NCBI GenBank assembly: GCA_902787685.1
Contig: CADAHH010000001.1
Span: 62,001-126,000 of the forward strand
DNA from: an uncultured Eubacteriales bacterium
Lineage (GTDB): Bacteria > Bacillota > Clostridia > TANB77 > CAG-508
Length of the DNA stretch: 64,000 bases
Reading direction: 5' to 3'
The position numbers were made by a program, and so were the translations under genes. Within the stretch, counting starts at the first letter, position 1; the number at the start of each line of letters is the position of its first letter. The notes under the pieces were generated by a model. It had not been told where the DNA came from. It worked only from the letters and a program-made list of their open reading frames with translations, and ran no database searches. Of the stretch, positions 38,754 through 47,749 are shown piece by piece.

Positions 38754-39854
38754 TTATTTGTCATATGCCTTATCAGTTTCTCTATTGTCCATTTTGAAAA
38801 TTCTTTTTAATTTACTAAATATTTTTAAATCTAGATTTTCATTATGTTTGGCTCTTTTTCCATTATTGTATGATTTTACAAACATTGGATATAATTCATA
38901 TTTAACATTAAATATCTTAAAATCTTCTAATTCATTTTTATCAAGGCAATCCAAATATACATCCAATTCGTTTATGGTTCTACATGCAGAAATTATAGCA
39001 GGGTGTAAAAATTTTTTTCTCATCATTTCTGTTGCTATTGTTACTGCATCAATAAAACTATAATTTTCCCTTTCTCTAGCTAATTTTATTGTTTCAGCAT
39101 ATCTACTTGCAAATTGTATTTTAAAATCCGAAAAATTTCTTGTAAATTTATCTTCTATTACCTCTTCTACAGAACTGTATTTACTCTTCTCCTTATTAAA
39201 AATTCTTAATACCTCTTCTGCTTTGTATGGTAATATAACTTTCCCCTGTTTTTCAGATATTAAAAGTGTATTGTTATTTTTTATATGAATTTCTTTATCT
39301 TCTGTTTCATCTATATAATTTACTATTTGATCTTCTTGTATAACATTTTCTTTTTTCTGTGTTGCATTTTGAATATTTGCTTTTTCAGTTACTACTTTTT
39401 CAATTTCTTTTTCGTGTTCTTCCTTCATTTTTTCGAGTGTTTTTGCTAAATCAATCATTAATACATTTATATAATTTTCTGTTAACTGTTCTTCAAAAAT
39501 GCTATTAACTATATAATTATTTCTAATTTCTCTGTATTTTTTATTATATTTATTTAATATTTTCTTTTCTACTCCTATATTACCTGTTGAATCAATATTT
39601 CTTAGTAAATTTGTCAATAGTTCTAAATTATTATCAATTTTATTCATTTGTGTTTGAAATACTTGCTTTTTGTTTTCCATATCCTCTTTATTTAGATTAT
39701 TTTTCTCAGCAATTCCATCTTCAAATACTTGCATAGTATCTAAATATGTATTATATAAAGATATTCTTTTGCTATATGAATTTTTATAATTTTCTAGTTC
39801 TTTGTAATCCAATTCGATTTGTTTTCTTATATTCTTATCATTGTAAAATATCAT
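38754..39854 (-). CDS. unknown 366-residue coiled-coil protein linked to SipW
   Basis: Not recognised. Soluble, Lys/Glu/Asn-rich, no signal peptide or membrane helix. Coiled coils at about residues 1-75 and 130-175, an acidic linker (QIVNYIDETEDKE), then a C-terminal region of about 150 residues with FSDFKIQFASRYAETIKLA and MMRKKFLHPAIISACRTIN. Its ATG overlaps the stop of the SipW-like peptidase gene (TAATG), so it is co-translated with it and may serve the surface-protein locus from the cytoplasm. That link is inference. Confidence 0.75.
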   Translation of the reverse strand: MIFYNDKNIRKQIELDYKELENYKNSYSKRISLYNTYLDTMQVFEDGIAEKNNLNKEDMENKKQVFQTQMNKIDNNLELLTNLLRNIDSTGNIGVEKKILNKYNKKYREIRNNYIVNSIFEEQLTENYINVLMIDLAKTLEKMKEEHEKEIEKVVTEKANIQNATQKKENVIQEDQIVNYIDETEDKEIHIKNNNTLLISEKQGKVILPYKAEEVLRIFNKEKSKYSSVEEVIEDKFTRNFSDFKIQFASRYAETIKLARERENYSFIDAVTIATEMMRKKFLHPAIISACRTINELDVYLDCLDKNELEDFKIFNVKYELYPMFVKSYNNGKRAKHNENLDLKIFSKLKRIFKMDNRETDKAYDK

Positions 39855-40483
39855 TAACTATCATTCTCCTCATATTTTGGAACATTATATAGCTTTCTCG
39901 CATTTTCTCTTGCTATTATTTTTTCTTCTTTGTTTTTATCTCTTATATATGATAATATAATAACTGCAAATAGAATTGTAATTCCTGTTCCAGTAAACAT
40001 TTTTGTAATGACTGTTCCTAATTTGCTTATTTTAAACACTAATGTTCCCTTCACTTGGCTATAGTCTACTAATTTTGAATCTTCACTATTGTTGTTATCT
40101 CCTTTTGTCTTATAGTAATTTTGTCCATCTTTTTCTATTATATCTACTACCCTATGAGTTATTGTATCTATTCCGTTTTCGGAGGTATAATTAATTATAT
40201 CTCCGATTTTTATTTCTTCTTCTGGTTTTTCTCTTATAATTATTACATCTCCAATATTGTATTCAGGTTCCATACTTCCTGTAGCAACTACATATTGTCT
40301 AAATCCCAAAATACTAATATTGTTTTCATGCTTTACACATTTTTTGTACCCTGCAAGTATTGTTATTAAAATAATACCTGCAATAATTGGTACATAAACT
40401 ATTTTAAGCAATCTTTTTATAATTAACTTTTTTTCGTATTTTTTCTTTATAATTTCATTAGTATAAATCATTTTATCCCCCAA
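39854..40483 (-). CDS. SipW-like type I signal peptidase (active site intact)
   Basis: 209 residues. An N-terminal membrane helix (VYVPIIAGIILITILAGY) precedes the catalytic Ser in YVVATGSMEPEYNIGD and the ER-type catalytic His in TITHRVVDII. A further block is YYKTKGDNNNSEDSKLV; a C-terminal helix follows. SipW-type peptidases cleave the special signals of TasA/camelysin proteins, and three such proteins lie just upstream on the same strand. It may also act on the InlB-repeat protein. Coupled to the 366-residue unknown gene. Confidence 0.88.
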   Translation of the reverse strand: MGDKMIYTNEIIKKKYEKKLIIKRLLKIVYVPIIAGIILITILAGYKKCVKHENNISILGFRQYVVATGSMEPEYNIGDVIIIREKPEEEIKIGDIINYTSENGIDTITHRVVDIIEKDGQNYYKTKGDNNNSEDSKLVDYSQVKGTLVFKISKLGTVITKMFTGTGITILFAVIILSYIRDKNKEEKIIARENARKLYNVPKYEENDS

Positions 40484-40498
40484 TTAACCATGTTATGT

Positions 40499-42823
40499 TT
40501 ATTCTAAATGTAAAGTTTTATATGTATCACTACCAATTGTTTCTGTTCCAGTAACTTGTGTACTATTTACTTCAGTATCTGTTATAGTTCCATAAATTGG
40601 ATCAGCTACACCTTTTATAGCACCATCATAAAAGTCTAATGTTCCTGAAGCCCATACTCCATACTGCTTACCCCTAATAGCTGGCGATGTGCTACTAATA
40701 TTTGAGTCTTTAATACCTATAATTATAGGTCCATCACCTGAAATTGCATGTTGAGTTGTTCCAATAATGGTTCCACCTGTTATTGTTATTGTTCCATTAG
40801 TTCCAACATTTTGAATTGTTGCTCTTGGTACATTTGTATTATCAGGTTTTCCAGTAGCATTAGAAGTAAAGGTTCCACCTGATATTTCAACAGTACCATT
40901 AGTATTATAAATTACTGCTCTTTGTGTCGCAGAGTAGTTTCCATCAGTAATTCTTAAAACAGCATTCTCCAAATTATTAATTGCACCAGTTGCCTGTGTC
41001 GATGATAATGTACCATTTGTAATCAATAGAGTTCCACTATTTTCTATAACAGTTTTATTTTCTGCAACACTTAATGTATAACCATTCAAATCTAGTATAA
41101 CATTTTTATTTTTAGCGACTTTAAAGCTTCCAACTGAATTTTGTAATAATGTTATAGTTGTTTGAACATTAGTAGTTGGCACATCATTTAAAGCTGCTGA
41201 TAATGAATTATATCTAGTATTGCCTATTTGTGCAAAATATAATAGTCTCCAATGTGCAAAATATTCAACATCTGCTGTAATAATTGTAGTTGCATCTATT
41301 TGATCTCCACCATCACTTAATGTAAACCATCCAATAAATGCATATCCATCTCTAGTAGGTGTTGGTAATGTTCCTATTGGATTTCCACTTATAATACTTC
41401 TTGTTGGTTCACTTACAGTTCCACCATTTGGATTAAATGTTACTACTTTTGCTTTTTCCCACTGAGCAAAATATTCAACATCTGCTGTAATAATTGTGGT
41501 TGCATCTATTTGATCTCCACCTTCACTTAATGTAAACCATCCATTAAATACATATCCTTCCCTAGTTGGAGTTGGTAATGTTCCTACTGGGTCTCCACTT
41601 AAAATTCTTCTTTTTGGTTCACTAACAGTTCCACCATTTGGATTAAATGTTACTTCCCTTACATTCGCCATATTTTGCAAATACGCTGTTTTGTATGTTT
41701 GATTATTTATTGTTTCTTGTGAATGTACTATTTCACAATAGTTTTCTACATCAGTTATAAGTGTTGCCTCATTATTTATTGCACCAGTTTTTCCTTTTAT
41801 AATTCCATCATAAAACTTAAATCTTCCATCATTATTTGAATAACTACTAATTCCATAAGTACCACTTTGTATTACTGGTGTGGTTGTACTTACATTTCCA
41901 TCTTTTGAACCAATTTCTACAGCATTAGCACCTTTTTCATTCCCTACTGCATAATAACTTGTTCCAATAATTGTTCCACCTAATATTCTAGTTATAGCAA
42001 TGTTAGAATTATTGTCTAAATGATGTACTGTTGGTCTATTTGTCGACACACTACTTAAATACGCCGTTCCCGAAATCTCTAATGTTCCACCTTTATTGTA
42101 AACAGCTTGTCCTTTTAGAGTCGAAGTTCCAATTAAATTTCCTCCAGATATATAAGCCATCGCTCCTGGATAGTTATTTAATACGGCACCATCAACGCTT
42201 GAGGTTAATGTACCATTTGTTATCCTTATTGTACCATAATTTTCAAAAACTCCGTCTTTACCTGAAGTTTTTGATACTGTATAGTCTTGCAAATCAAATA
42301 TAATATTCTGCAATTTTTTTATAGTTATTTGTTCTTCGGTATCTGCAAGAAGTTTAACTGTCTTTTGTACATTATTTGGTACTGCATCTACAGCAGCTTG
42401 TAAAGTCTGATAAAAATTACCATCTACCTCTGCAATACCTTGAGCCCATTTTGCATATAAATCTATTTGATTTCCTGTAATATAATCTGTTTCAATTATT
42501 TCTTGCTCATTTCTATAGTTTGTTCCCATTCCATCTGCCTGTGTATTCCATCCTGCAAAGTGAGAGGGCTCATTGGTGAATGTGTTTGGGATTAAATTAA
42601 CCGCCTCATTATAATTCACTGTCATACTTTCCATTGTCCCAGTTCCTCCATTATTATGGAAGTTTACTTTGTATGTACTTCTTCTTGTTTCTTTAGCATA
42701 ACCAATCACATTTGCCGTAACACTTGCTTGATATCTCATAAAAGTAGGCAAAGCAGTTGCTAAAATTATAAAAAAAGAAACTAATAAAACATATTTAATT
42801 CTAATTTTATTTATTCTTTTCAA
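40499..42823 (-). CDS. InlB-repeat secreted surface protein
   Basis: 774 residues. The N-terminal basic region and membrane helix (YVLLVSFFIILATALPTFM) look like a secretion signal. Three InlB/Flg_new repeats follow: one near residue 50 (VNFHNNGGTGTMESMTV) and two nearly identical 70-residue units (VTFNPNGGTVSEP, GTLPTPTREGYVFNGWF). Between and after them are pectate-lyase-like beta-helix stretches rich in G-T-I-N turns (ITNGTLTSS, ISGGTFTSN). There is no LPXTG motif or C-terminal membrane anchor. Likely adhesin or matrix protein in the SipW operon. Confidence 0.8.
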   Translation of the reverse strand: MKRINKIRIKYVLLVSFFIILATALPTFMRYQASVTANVIGYAKETRRSTYKVNFHNNGGTGTMESMTVNYNEAVNLIPNTFTNEPSHFAGWNTQADGMGTNYRNEQEIIETDYITGNQIDLYAKWAQGIAEVDGNFYQTLQAAVDAVPNNVQKTVKLLADTEEQITIKKLQNIIFDLQDYTVSKTSGKDGVFENYGTIRITNGTLTSSVDGAVLNNYPGAMAYISGGNLIGTSTLKGQAVYNKGGTLEISGTAYLSSVSTNRPTVHHLDNNSNIAITRILGGTIIGTSYYAVGNEKGANAVEIGSKDGNVSTTTPVIQSGTYGISSYSNNDGRFKFYDGIIKGKTGAINNEATLITDVENYCEIVHSQETINNQTYKTAYLQNMANVREVTFNPNGGTVSEPKRRILSGDPVGTLPTPTREGYVFNGWFTLSEGGDQIDATTIITADVEYFAQWEKAKVVTFNPNGGTVSEPTRSIISGNPIGTLPTPTRDGYAFIGWFTLSDGGDQIDATTIITADVEYFAHWRLLYFAQIGNTRYNSLSAALNDVPTTNVQTTITLLQNSVGSFKVAKNKNVILDLNGYTLSVAENKTVIENSGTLLITNGTLSSTQATGAINNLENAVLRITDGNYSATQRAVIYNTNGTVEISGGTFTSNATGKPDNTNVPRATIQNVGTNGTITITGGTIIGTTQHAISGDGPIIIGIKDSNISSTSPAIRGKQYGVWASGTLDFYDGAIKGVADPIYGTITDTEVNSTQVTGTETIGSDTYKTLHLE
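41244..41651 (-). repeat. tandem 210-bp InlB repeat inside the surface protein gene
   Basis: Two tandem copies with an exact 210-base period; for example CCACCATTTGGATTAAATGT recurs at 41421-41440 and 41631-41650. Long identical runs suggest a recent duplication or gene conversion. Confidence 0.85.
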
Positions 42824-42837
42824 TTCATTTTCTCCTT

Positions 42838-43461
42838 TTATTGTTGATTTATGTATTGTTTTACTGTAATTGTAGGTGTAACTGTAAAGTCTTCATCCTT
42901 GTCTATATCTGTAGGAAATGGTATTTTGCAAAAGATCCTATATCTTCGTACTGACTCATTATTCAATGCAATTTGTGTCTCAGGCAATGGAATATTTTCT
43001 ATTATAGAAACCATTTCTTCATTTATATTCTCCGTTTTATCTTTTTCTTCATTTTCTCCTGTATTTACAAACTTTTCATATTTTAAGATTTTTGTTCCAC
43101 TAGGTAAATTAGATTCAGCTAAATCTACTAAAATAGAGTATGAAATTGCAACTTCAGTTGTACTTGGATTTATTATTATATCAAAGTAGCATTCATCTCC
43201 AGAATCTATATTTGTTGTATTATCTTCTACATTTAATAGCCTTATATTATTATTTAAATTGCTTGTTGCATTAGTTATTTCGGTACCATTAATTTCTATA
43301 TGCCATTTTGCGACTGAAATTACTCCGTTATTTATCGTTGTATATGTATATCTAGCATATGTATGAGAAACTGTAATAAGAATAAAAAACAATATTATTA
43401 ACTTAAAATATGGTTTTATACTTTTTCTGCTATTAATTGAATAATGTTCTTTAAGAGTCAT
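42838..43461 (-). CDS. camelysin/TasA-like secreted protein, copy A
   Basis: 207 residues. Signal helix PYFKLIILFFILITVSHTYARY with the SipW-dependent TYARY end, then a beta-rich domain (ISVAKWHIEINGTEITN ... DECYFDIIINPSTTEVAISY). The layout (small beta sandwich after a SipW-type signal) matches TasA/CalY relatives. First gene of the transcript that also carries the InlB-repeat protein, the SipW peptidase and the 366-residue protein. Confidence 0.8.
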   Translation of the reverse strand: MTLKEHYSINSRKSIKPYFKLIILFFILITVSHTYARYTYTTINNGVISVAKWHIEINGTEITNATSNLNNNIRLLNVEDNTTNIDSGDECYFDIIINPSTTEVAISYSILVDLAESNLPSGTKILKYEKFVNTGENEEKDKTENINEEMVSIIENIPLPETQIALNNESVRRYRIFCKIPFPTDIDKDEDFTVTPTITVKQYINQQ

Positions 43462-43562
43462 TACTATTTCTCCTTTCTCTATTTTTTATTTTGAACTACA
43501 ACTTTTTAAAAGTTTTGTAATTTGCTTGTAAAAGATATAATACCTACTATTATACAAATGAT

Positions 43563-43591
43563 ATTGTATCATACTACAAAATCTTTTTCAA
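43563..43591 (-). promoter_or_regulatory. promoter of the surface-protein operon
   Basis: Minus strand: TTGAAA (43591-43586), 17 bases, TACAAT (43568-43563), about 100 bases upstream of the first start codon. Confidence 0.6.
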
Positions 43592-43658
43592 TGCTGTAAA
43601 AAACCGACTTTCTTTGTTTTTTAGTTGCTTCAAGGATTTTCAATAATTTTATATTTAT

Positions 43659-43686
43659 ATTACATTTATATTACATTTTTGTTACG
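43659..43686 (-). promoter_or_regulatory. tandem TGTAAT boxes upstream of the surface-protein operon
   Basis: Minus strand TGTAAT at 43675-43670 and 43664-43659, 11-base period, and an imperfect third unit (CGTAAC) 11 bases further at 43686-43681. The same type of array precedes the second signal peptidase gene and ftsA. Resembles WalR or PhoB-type sites. Confidence 0.5.
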
Positions 43687-43712
43687 GAATTATTAGTCTT
43701 TTATTTCTAACA

Positions 43713-43762
43713 TAAAAAATCACCATCCTAAGCTCTAATAAAAAACTTAAAATAGTGATTTA
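43713..43762 (-). terminator. terminator after the small camelysin-like gene
   Basis: Minus strand: AAATCAC stem paired with GTGATTT and an inner TTTTAAG/CTTAGGA part, followed by TTTTTTA. Confidence 0.75.
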
Positions 43763-44275
43763 TTAAATGTGTTGTAATACCTTTATTTTTATAGGAATTT
43801 CAATTGAATCAGTATTGATTCCTAATTCTGTATCTTCTAGATCATTTCCATCCCATATAAGTTCTAATAACACTTTTTGTATTTTTCCTGCTTTTACTTT
43901 TTTCTTATTTTTAGAAGATAAATATTCATCATCAAATTTTACATTAAGTGAAAATATATCATTCAGTTTGGAATTATCAAACTCTATTTCTATATCTACA
44001 AAACCATTTATTTTTTGAAGATCAATATCTATTTCAGCAGTTGCTTTCATTCCAGGTGCTATTTTTCCAAGTACTACATCATTATTTCTTTTTACTTCAA
44101 ATTTTATCATGTGTGTATCATTAATATCTTTTGCACCATTGGTAATTGTCACATTCCATTTATTCATTATCACATTATTTTTTGCATATACATAGTTTAA
44201 TGTTGTAAGAGAGATAATCATAAAAATAAATGCTGTAACAAATAATCTTGTTTTTCTTCTTCGCATTTGATACAC
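43763..44275 (-). CDS. camelysin/TasA-like secreted protein, copy B
   Basis: 170 residues. N-terminal basic stretch (MRRRKTRLFVTAFIFMIISL) and signal end VYAKNN, then VIMNKWNVTITNGAKDIND and PGMKATAEIDIDLQKINGF, paralleling the first half of copy C. Shorter than its relatives. Between its own terminator and that of the next gene, so probably a separate short transcript. Confidence 0.75.
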   Translation of the reverse strand: MYQMRRRKTRLFVTAFIFMIISLTTLNYVYAKNNVIMNKWNVTITNGAKDINDTHMIKFEVKRNNDVVLGKIAPGMKATAEIDIDLQKINGFVDIEIEFDNSKLNDIFSLNVKFDDEYLSSKNKKKVKAGKIQKVLLELIWDGNDLEDTELGINTDSIEIPIKIKVLQHI

Positions 44276-44335
44276 CTCTATAAAAAATACATAAATATTA
44301 TATTATATTATGTCAACATTGTCAATAAAATATGC

Positions 44336-44375
44336 AAAAAAATAAGACACTACCTTAAAATTAAGCTAGTGTCTT
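44336..44375 (-). terminator. terminator after camelysin-like copy C
   Basis: Minus strand: AAGACACTA, loop, TAGTGTCTT, then ATTTTTTTG. A strong 9-base stem plus U-tract 18 bases after the stop. Confidence 0.88.
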
Positions 44376-44392
44376 ATAAGAATAAAATTAGT

Positions 44393-45016
44393 CTATGTGT
44401 TTATATGTTGTTGAACTGTCAATGTTACAGGGATTGTTATAGTTCTTGATCCATCTGCAAGCATTCCAGTTGCTGTATCATCAGCATTATTTTCATTATC
44501 ATTTGTCCATGTTAATGTTAATGTAACTTTTTTCTTTCCATTATCTGATGTAAAAGCACTATTACCAACTAGTGGTATATAGTTTGACTCTCCTATTTCT
44601 CCACCTTCTACTGCTGATGTTAATTTGATTTTGTCAGCACTTGGAAGTGTTGATGGTGTATATTCACCAATAGTAGGTGTAAAGTCAACTGAAACTTCTG
44701 TACCTGTTAAATCTAATTCAACTTCAGCTTTAGCTGTAACAGCTGGGGCAATTTTTCCAGGAACAACTTCAGTATTTGATTGTACTGTAAATGTAATATC
44801 TTGAGTTGTAGAATTCAATGTTGTTCCATTGTCTGCTGTCATTACAACTGCCCATTTTGCTATATCTACTTTTCCATTTGCTTTTCCTTCTGTTGAGTAT
44901 CTAGCATATGTACTACTTATTAGGTAAGCAACTAATAAAAGTGCTATAACAACAAAAATCGCTCTTTTAGTTCTTGTCCTTCTTTCATTTTTTTCCATTG
45001 TTTTCCCTCCCTTCAT
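44393..45016 (-). CDS. camelysin/TasA-like secreted protein, copy C
   Basis: 207 residues. Signal helix AIFVVIALLLVAYLISSTYARY with TYARY end, then GKVDIAKWAVVMTADNG, the PGKIAPAVTAKAEVELDL stretch shared with copy B, and a C-terminal TVQQHINT like copy A (TVKQYINQQ). Thr-rich (about 15 percent). Probable fibre- or matrix-forming protein cleaved by a SipW-type peptidase; the closest peptidase upstream has a mutated catalytic site. Confidence 0.85.
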   Translation of the reverse strand: MKGGKTMEKNERRTRTKRAIFVVIALLLVAYLISSTYARYSTEGKANGKVDIAKWAVVMTADNGTTLNSTTQDITFTVQSNTEVVPGKIAPAVTAKAEVELDLTGTEVSVDFTPTIGEYTPSTLPSADKIKLTSAVEGGEIGESNYIPLVGNSAFTSDNGKKKVTLTLTWTNDNENNADDTATGMLADGSRTITIPVTLTVQQHINT

Positions 45017-45073
45017 TTGTGATATTTTTGTATTTTAAACTGTATAATTAGTTATTTTCTAATTATAACAATC

Positions 45074-45646
45074 TTAATAACTATTTTCAGTTGCTTTTTT
45101 CATATCTCTTTTGTCCAATCTTCCTGCTATATAGTAAGCAACTATTCCAATTAGTAAAACAATTCCTATTAAAATCAAAATTATATAAGGTTCTTGAATT
45201 TTATATAATATTATACCTATATTAGGAATTCTGTGAATAATTAATCCTTCAACTTGATTTTCTTTTACATATTTTGTATCCCCAACCTCATTTACGCTAT
45301 TTTGCATTTCAAATTGTCTTCCAATATCATCTTCTGTAATTTTTACAATCCTATGTATTGTTACTTTATTAGTATTATTCCTAAATGCTATTAGATTGCT
45401 TTTTTTAAGATTTTCTGGGGCTATATTGTGTGTAAAAATTAAATCTCCATATTCAATCGTTTGATCCATATCTCCGTCTAAAACAACAAACATTTTGTAT
45501 CCTAAAATATCTGGTATTTTATCTGGTTCTGTTAATCGTTGCCAAATTATTGTTATACATATCAAAATTAAAGGTATAATAATTACATAAAATATTATAT
45601 CTTCTAATAATGTTGTCTGTTTAATTTTTTCAGTGATTTTTTTCAT
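45074..45646 (-). CDS. SipW-like protein with catalytic Ser replaced by Asp
   Basis: 190 residues, N-terminal membrane helix (IIFYVIIIPLILICITIIW) and a C-terminal helix. It aligns with the SipW-like peptidase at 39854-40483, including the His block VTIHRIVKI and the GDLIF context. However, the Ser of the usual SGSMEP motif is Asp here: VVLDGDMDQTIEYGDLIF. It is therefore unlikely to be an active serine peptidase. It could be a pseudo-enzyme that holds or guides the camelysin-like proteins, or use another chemistry. First gene of a two-gene unit with copy C. Confidence 0.75.
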   Translation of the reverse strand: MKKITEKIKQTTLLEDIIFYVIIIPLILICITIIWQRLTEPDKIPDILGYKMFVVLDGDMDQTIEYGDLIFTHNIAPENLKKSNLIAFRNNTNKVTIHRIVKITEDDIGRQFEMQNSVNEVGDTKYVKENQVEGLIIHRIPNIGIILYKIQEPYIILILIGIVLLIGIVAYYIAGRLDKRDMKKATENSY

Positions 45647-45786
45647 TTTCCATTATCTTTTCCTTTTTCCTATTAAAAGTTGCTTTGATTATTTTTATTT
45701 TATTATATTTCGACTTTTTTTGCAACACTTCACAAAATCTGTAATATATATATATATATCTACAGCTGTAAGGATTTTCGAGTTTT

Positions 45787-45825
45787 ATTACAAAAATATT
45801 ATTTTTATATTACATTTTTATTACA
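45787..45825 (-). promoter_or_regulatory. TGTAAT boxes upstream of the second SipW-like gene
   Basis: Minus-strand TGTAAT at 45825-45820, 45814-45809 and 45792-45787. The spacing is 11 and 22 bases, so all lie on the same helix face. Same array type as at 43659 and 10056. A TATATATA run lies just downstream. Confidence 0.5.
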
Positions 45826-45982
45826 TCAATTAATGCTCAGCTATTATATAGATATTTATTCTTACTTAAATCTCTAATTTACATTTTTTCATTATCTTTC
45901 CATTTCTAAATCTTTTTCTCTTTCTTCTCTTTTTATTTGTTCCTCGCCATCTAAACAAGTTCTAGTTTCTCTTTCAAAATCT

Positions 45983-46194
45983 CTAATTATCATCTATTTC
46001 TGGAACATCTGGTAATTCTAATTTCATTATATACGATTTCTTCGGCTTGTCCTTTAATCGCATTCATTGTACCAACCCAGTATAATTTATTTTTAAGTTC
46101 AAAAAAAGATGAACTTTTAAATTCATCTTCTAAATATTTGAAAATTTATGATTTTGACTAAATTGTTTGTAGGAGTTTTGCTGATTTTTTTCAT
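45983..46194 (-). pseudogene. decayed small gene
   Basis: Starts at ATG 46194 (MKKISKTPTNNLVKIINF) but needs two frame changes (YLEDEFKSSSFFELKNKLYW, then LELPDVPEIDDN) to reach a stop. Neither frame change is at a CGG, unlike the recoded genes. The sense stretches look protein-like but match no family I know. The rest of the 45647-46249 gap holds only the TGTAAT array and AT-rich sequence. Confidence 0.35.
46101..46129 (-). terminator. terminator downstream of proS
   Basis: Minus strand: AAGATGAA, short loop, TTCATCTT, then TTTTT. About 120 bases after the proS stop; it overlaps the decayed small gene. Confidence 0.6.
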
Positions 46195-46249
46195 TTCCAT
46201 AGTATCAAATATAAAAAATCTTTACAAGTGCTTTTTCAAAAATAATACT

Positions 46250-47686
46250 TTAATACTGTCTTCCCCAAATCACATATTTATCTGCTGGTTTTCCACAGCA
46301 TACACACTTATCATCAATCTTTTCTTGCACAAATGGCATACATCTTGATTTTGCAGCTGTTAGTTCTTTTATTTTTGCTTCACATTCTGAATTTCCACAC
46401 CACATTGCTTTTATAAAACCTTGGTTAGAATTCATTTTTTCTACAAAATCATCTAATGTATGAGCCTCTGTTGTTTTTTCTTCCATTCTTTTTTTACACA
46501 TTTCAAACATATTATTTTGAATTTCTTCTAAAAGATTTTCTATTGTTTCTTCAAGATTTTCAAGTTTTACAGTTGTTTTTTCTGAAGTATCACGTCTAAC
46601 TAAAACACATTCCCCATTTTCTATATCTCTTGGTCCCATTTCTAATCTCAATGGAATTCCTCTCATTTCACAGTCATTAAATTTAACTCCTGGAGATACT
46701 TGTTTTCTGAAGTCTTTTTCTACTCTAAATTTTGTTTTTAATCTTTCATAAATCTCAGATACTTTTTCTTCTACACCTTCTTTGTGTTGTGCTATTGGAA
46801 TAATTTCAACTTGAATTGGAGCTACTCTTGGTGGTAATTTTAGTCCTCTGTTATCTCCATGTGCCATAATTATTGCTCCAATTAATCTTGTAGAAATTCC
46901 CCAAGATGTTTGATATGCATATTCTAGTTTTCCATCTCTATTTTGAAATTTTACATCAAATGGCTTTGTAAAGTTTTGCCCAAAATAATGAGAAGTTCCT
47001 GATTGTAAAGCTTTTCCGTCATAAGTCATAGCTTCTATTGTATATGTTTCATCAGCTCCAGCAAATTTTTCTGTTTCTGTTTTTAAGCCTGTAATTACAG
47101 GTATTGCAAGTAACTTTTCTGCAACATCTACATATATATTTAACATTTGAAGTGTTCTTTCTCTTGCTTCGTTTTCTGTTTCATGAATAGTATGGCCTTC
47201 TTGCCATAAAAATTCTCTTGAACGTAAAAATGGTCTTGTTTCTTTTTCCCATCTTAAAACATTACACCATTGATTATATACAAAAGGTAAATCCCTCCAT
47301 GAACTTAGCCATTTTGCATACATAGTTGTAATTATTGTTTCAGAAGTAGGTCTAATACATAGTTTTTCTTCTAGCTTTTCTCCTCCAGCTTCTGTAACCC
47401 AAGCAACTTCTGGGGCAAAACCTTCAACATGATCTTTTTCTTTTTCTAAAAGACTCTCTGGAATAAGAACTGGAAAATATGTATTTTGTACTCCTGTTTC
47501 TTTAAATTTCTTATCTGTATAATTTTGAATATTTTCCCAAATAGCATAACCATAAGGTCTAATTGCAATACATCCTTTAGTATCCGTATAATCTGCAAGT
47601 TGAGCTTTTCTTACTATATCTGTATACCATTGCGCAAAATCTTCATCTATATTTGTTATTTCTTTTACGAAATTATTGTCTGACAT
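46250..47686 (-). CDS. proS: prolyl-tRNA synthetase, short archaeal-type
   Basis: 478-residue class II enzyme without the editing INS domain, as in the archaeal/eukaryotic type. Class II blocks RPTSE, FLRSREFLWQEGHTIHE and AHGDNRGLKLPP are present. The C-terminal zinc region ends with CVCCGKPADKYVIWGRQY. The ATG at 47686 has AAAGGAG 7 bases upstream; the open frame continues upstream only because of a TCTCAC-type spacer repeat. The last gene before the surface-protein locus. Confidence 0.95.
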   Translation of the reverse strand: MSDNNFVKEITNIDEDFAQWYTDIVRKAQLADYTDTKGCIAIRPYGYAIWENIQNYTDKKFKETGVQNTYFPVLIPESLLEKEKDHVEGFAPEVAWVTEAGGEKLEEKLCIRPTSETIITTMYAKWLSSWRDLPFVYNQWCNVLRWEKETRPFLRSREFLWQEGHTIHETENEARERTLQMLNIYVDVAEKLLAIPVITGLKTETEKFAGADETYTIEAMTYDGKALQSGTSHYFGQNFTKPFDVKFQNRDGKLEYAYQTSWGISTRLIGAIIMAHGDNRGLKLPPRVAPIQVEIIPIAQHKEGVEEKVSEIYERLKTKFRVEKDFRKQVSPGVKFNDCEMRGIPLRLEMGPRDIENGECVLVRRDTSEKTTVKLENLEETIENLLEEIQNNMFEMCKKRMEEKTTEAHTLDDFVEKMNSNQGFIKAMWCGNSECEAKIKELTAAKSRCMPFVQEKIDDKCVCCGKPADKYVIWGRQY

Positions 47687-47749
47687 CTTTATTCTCCTTT
47701 TATCATTTTTATTTAGAATCGATAATTGTTGAGCTTTGTCAATTATATG

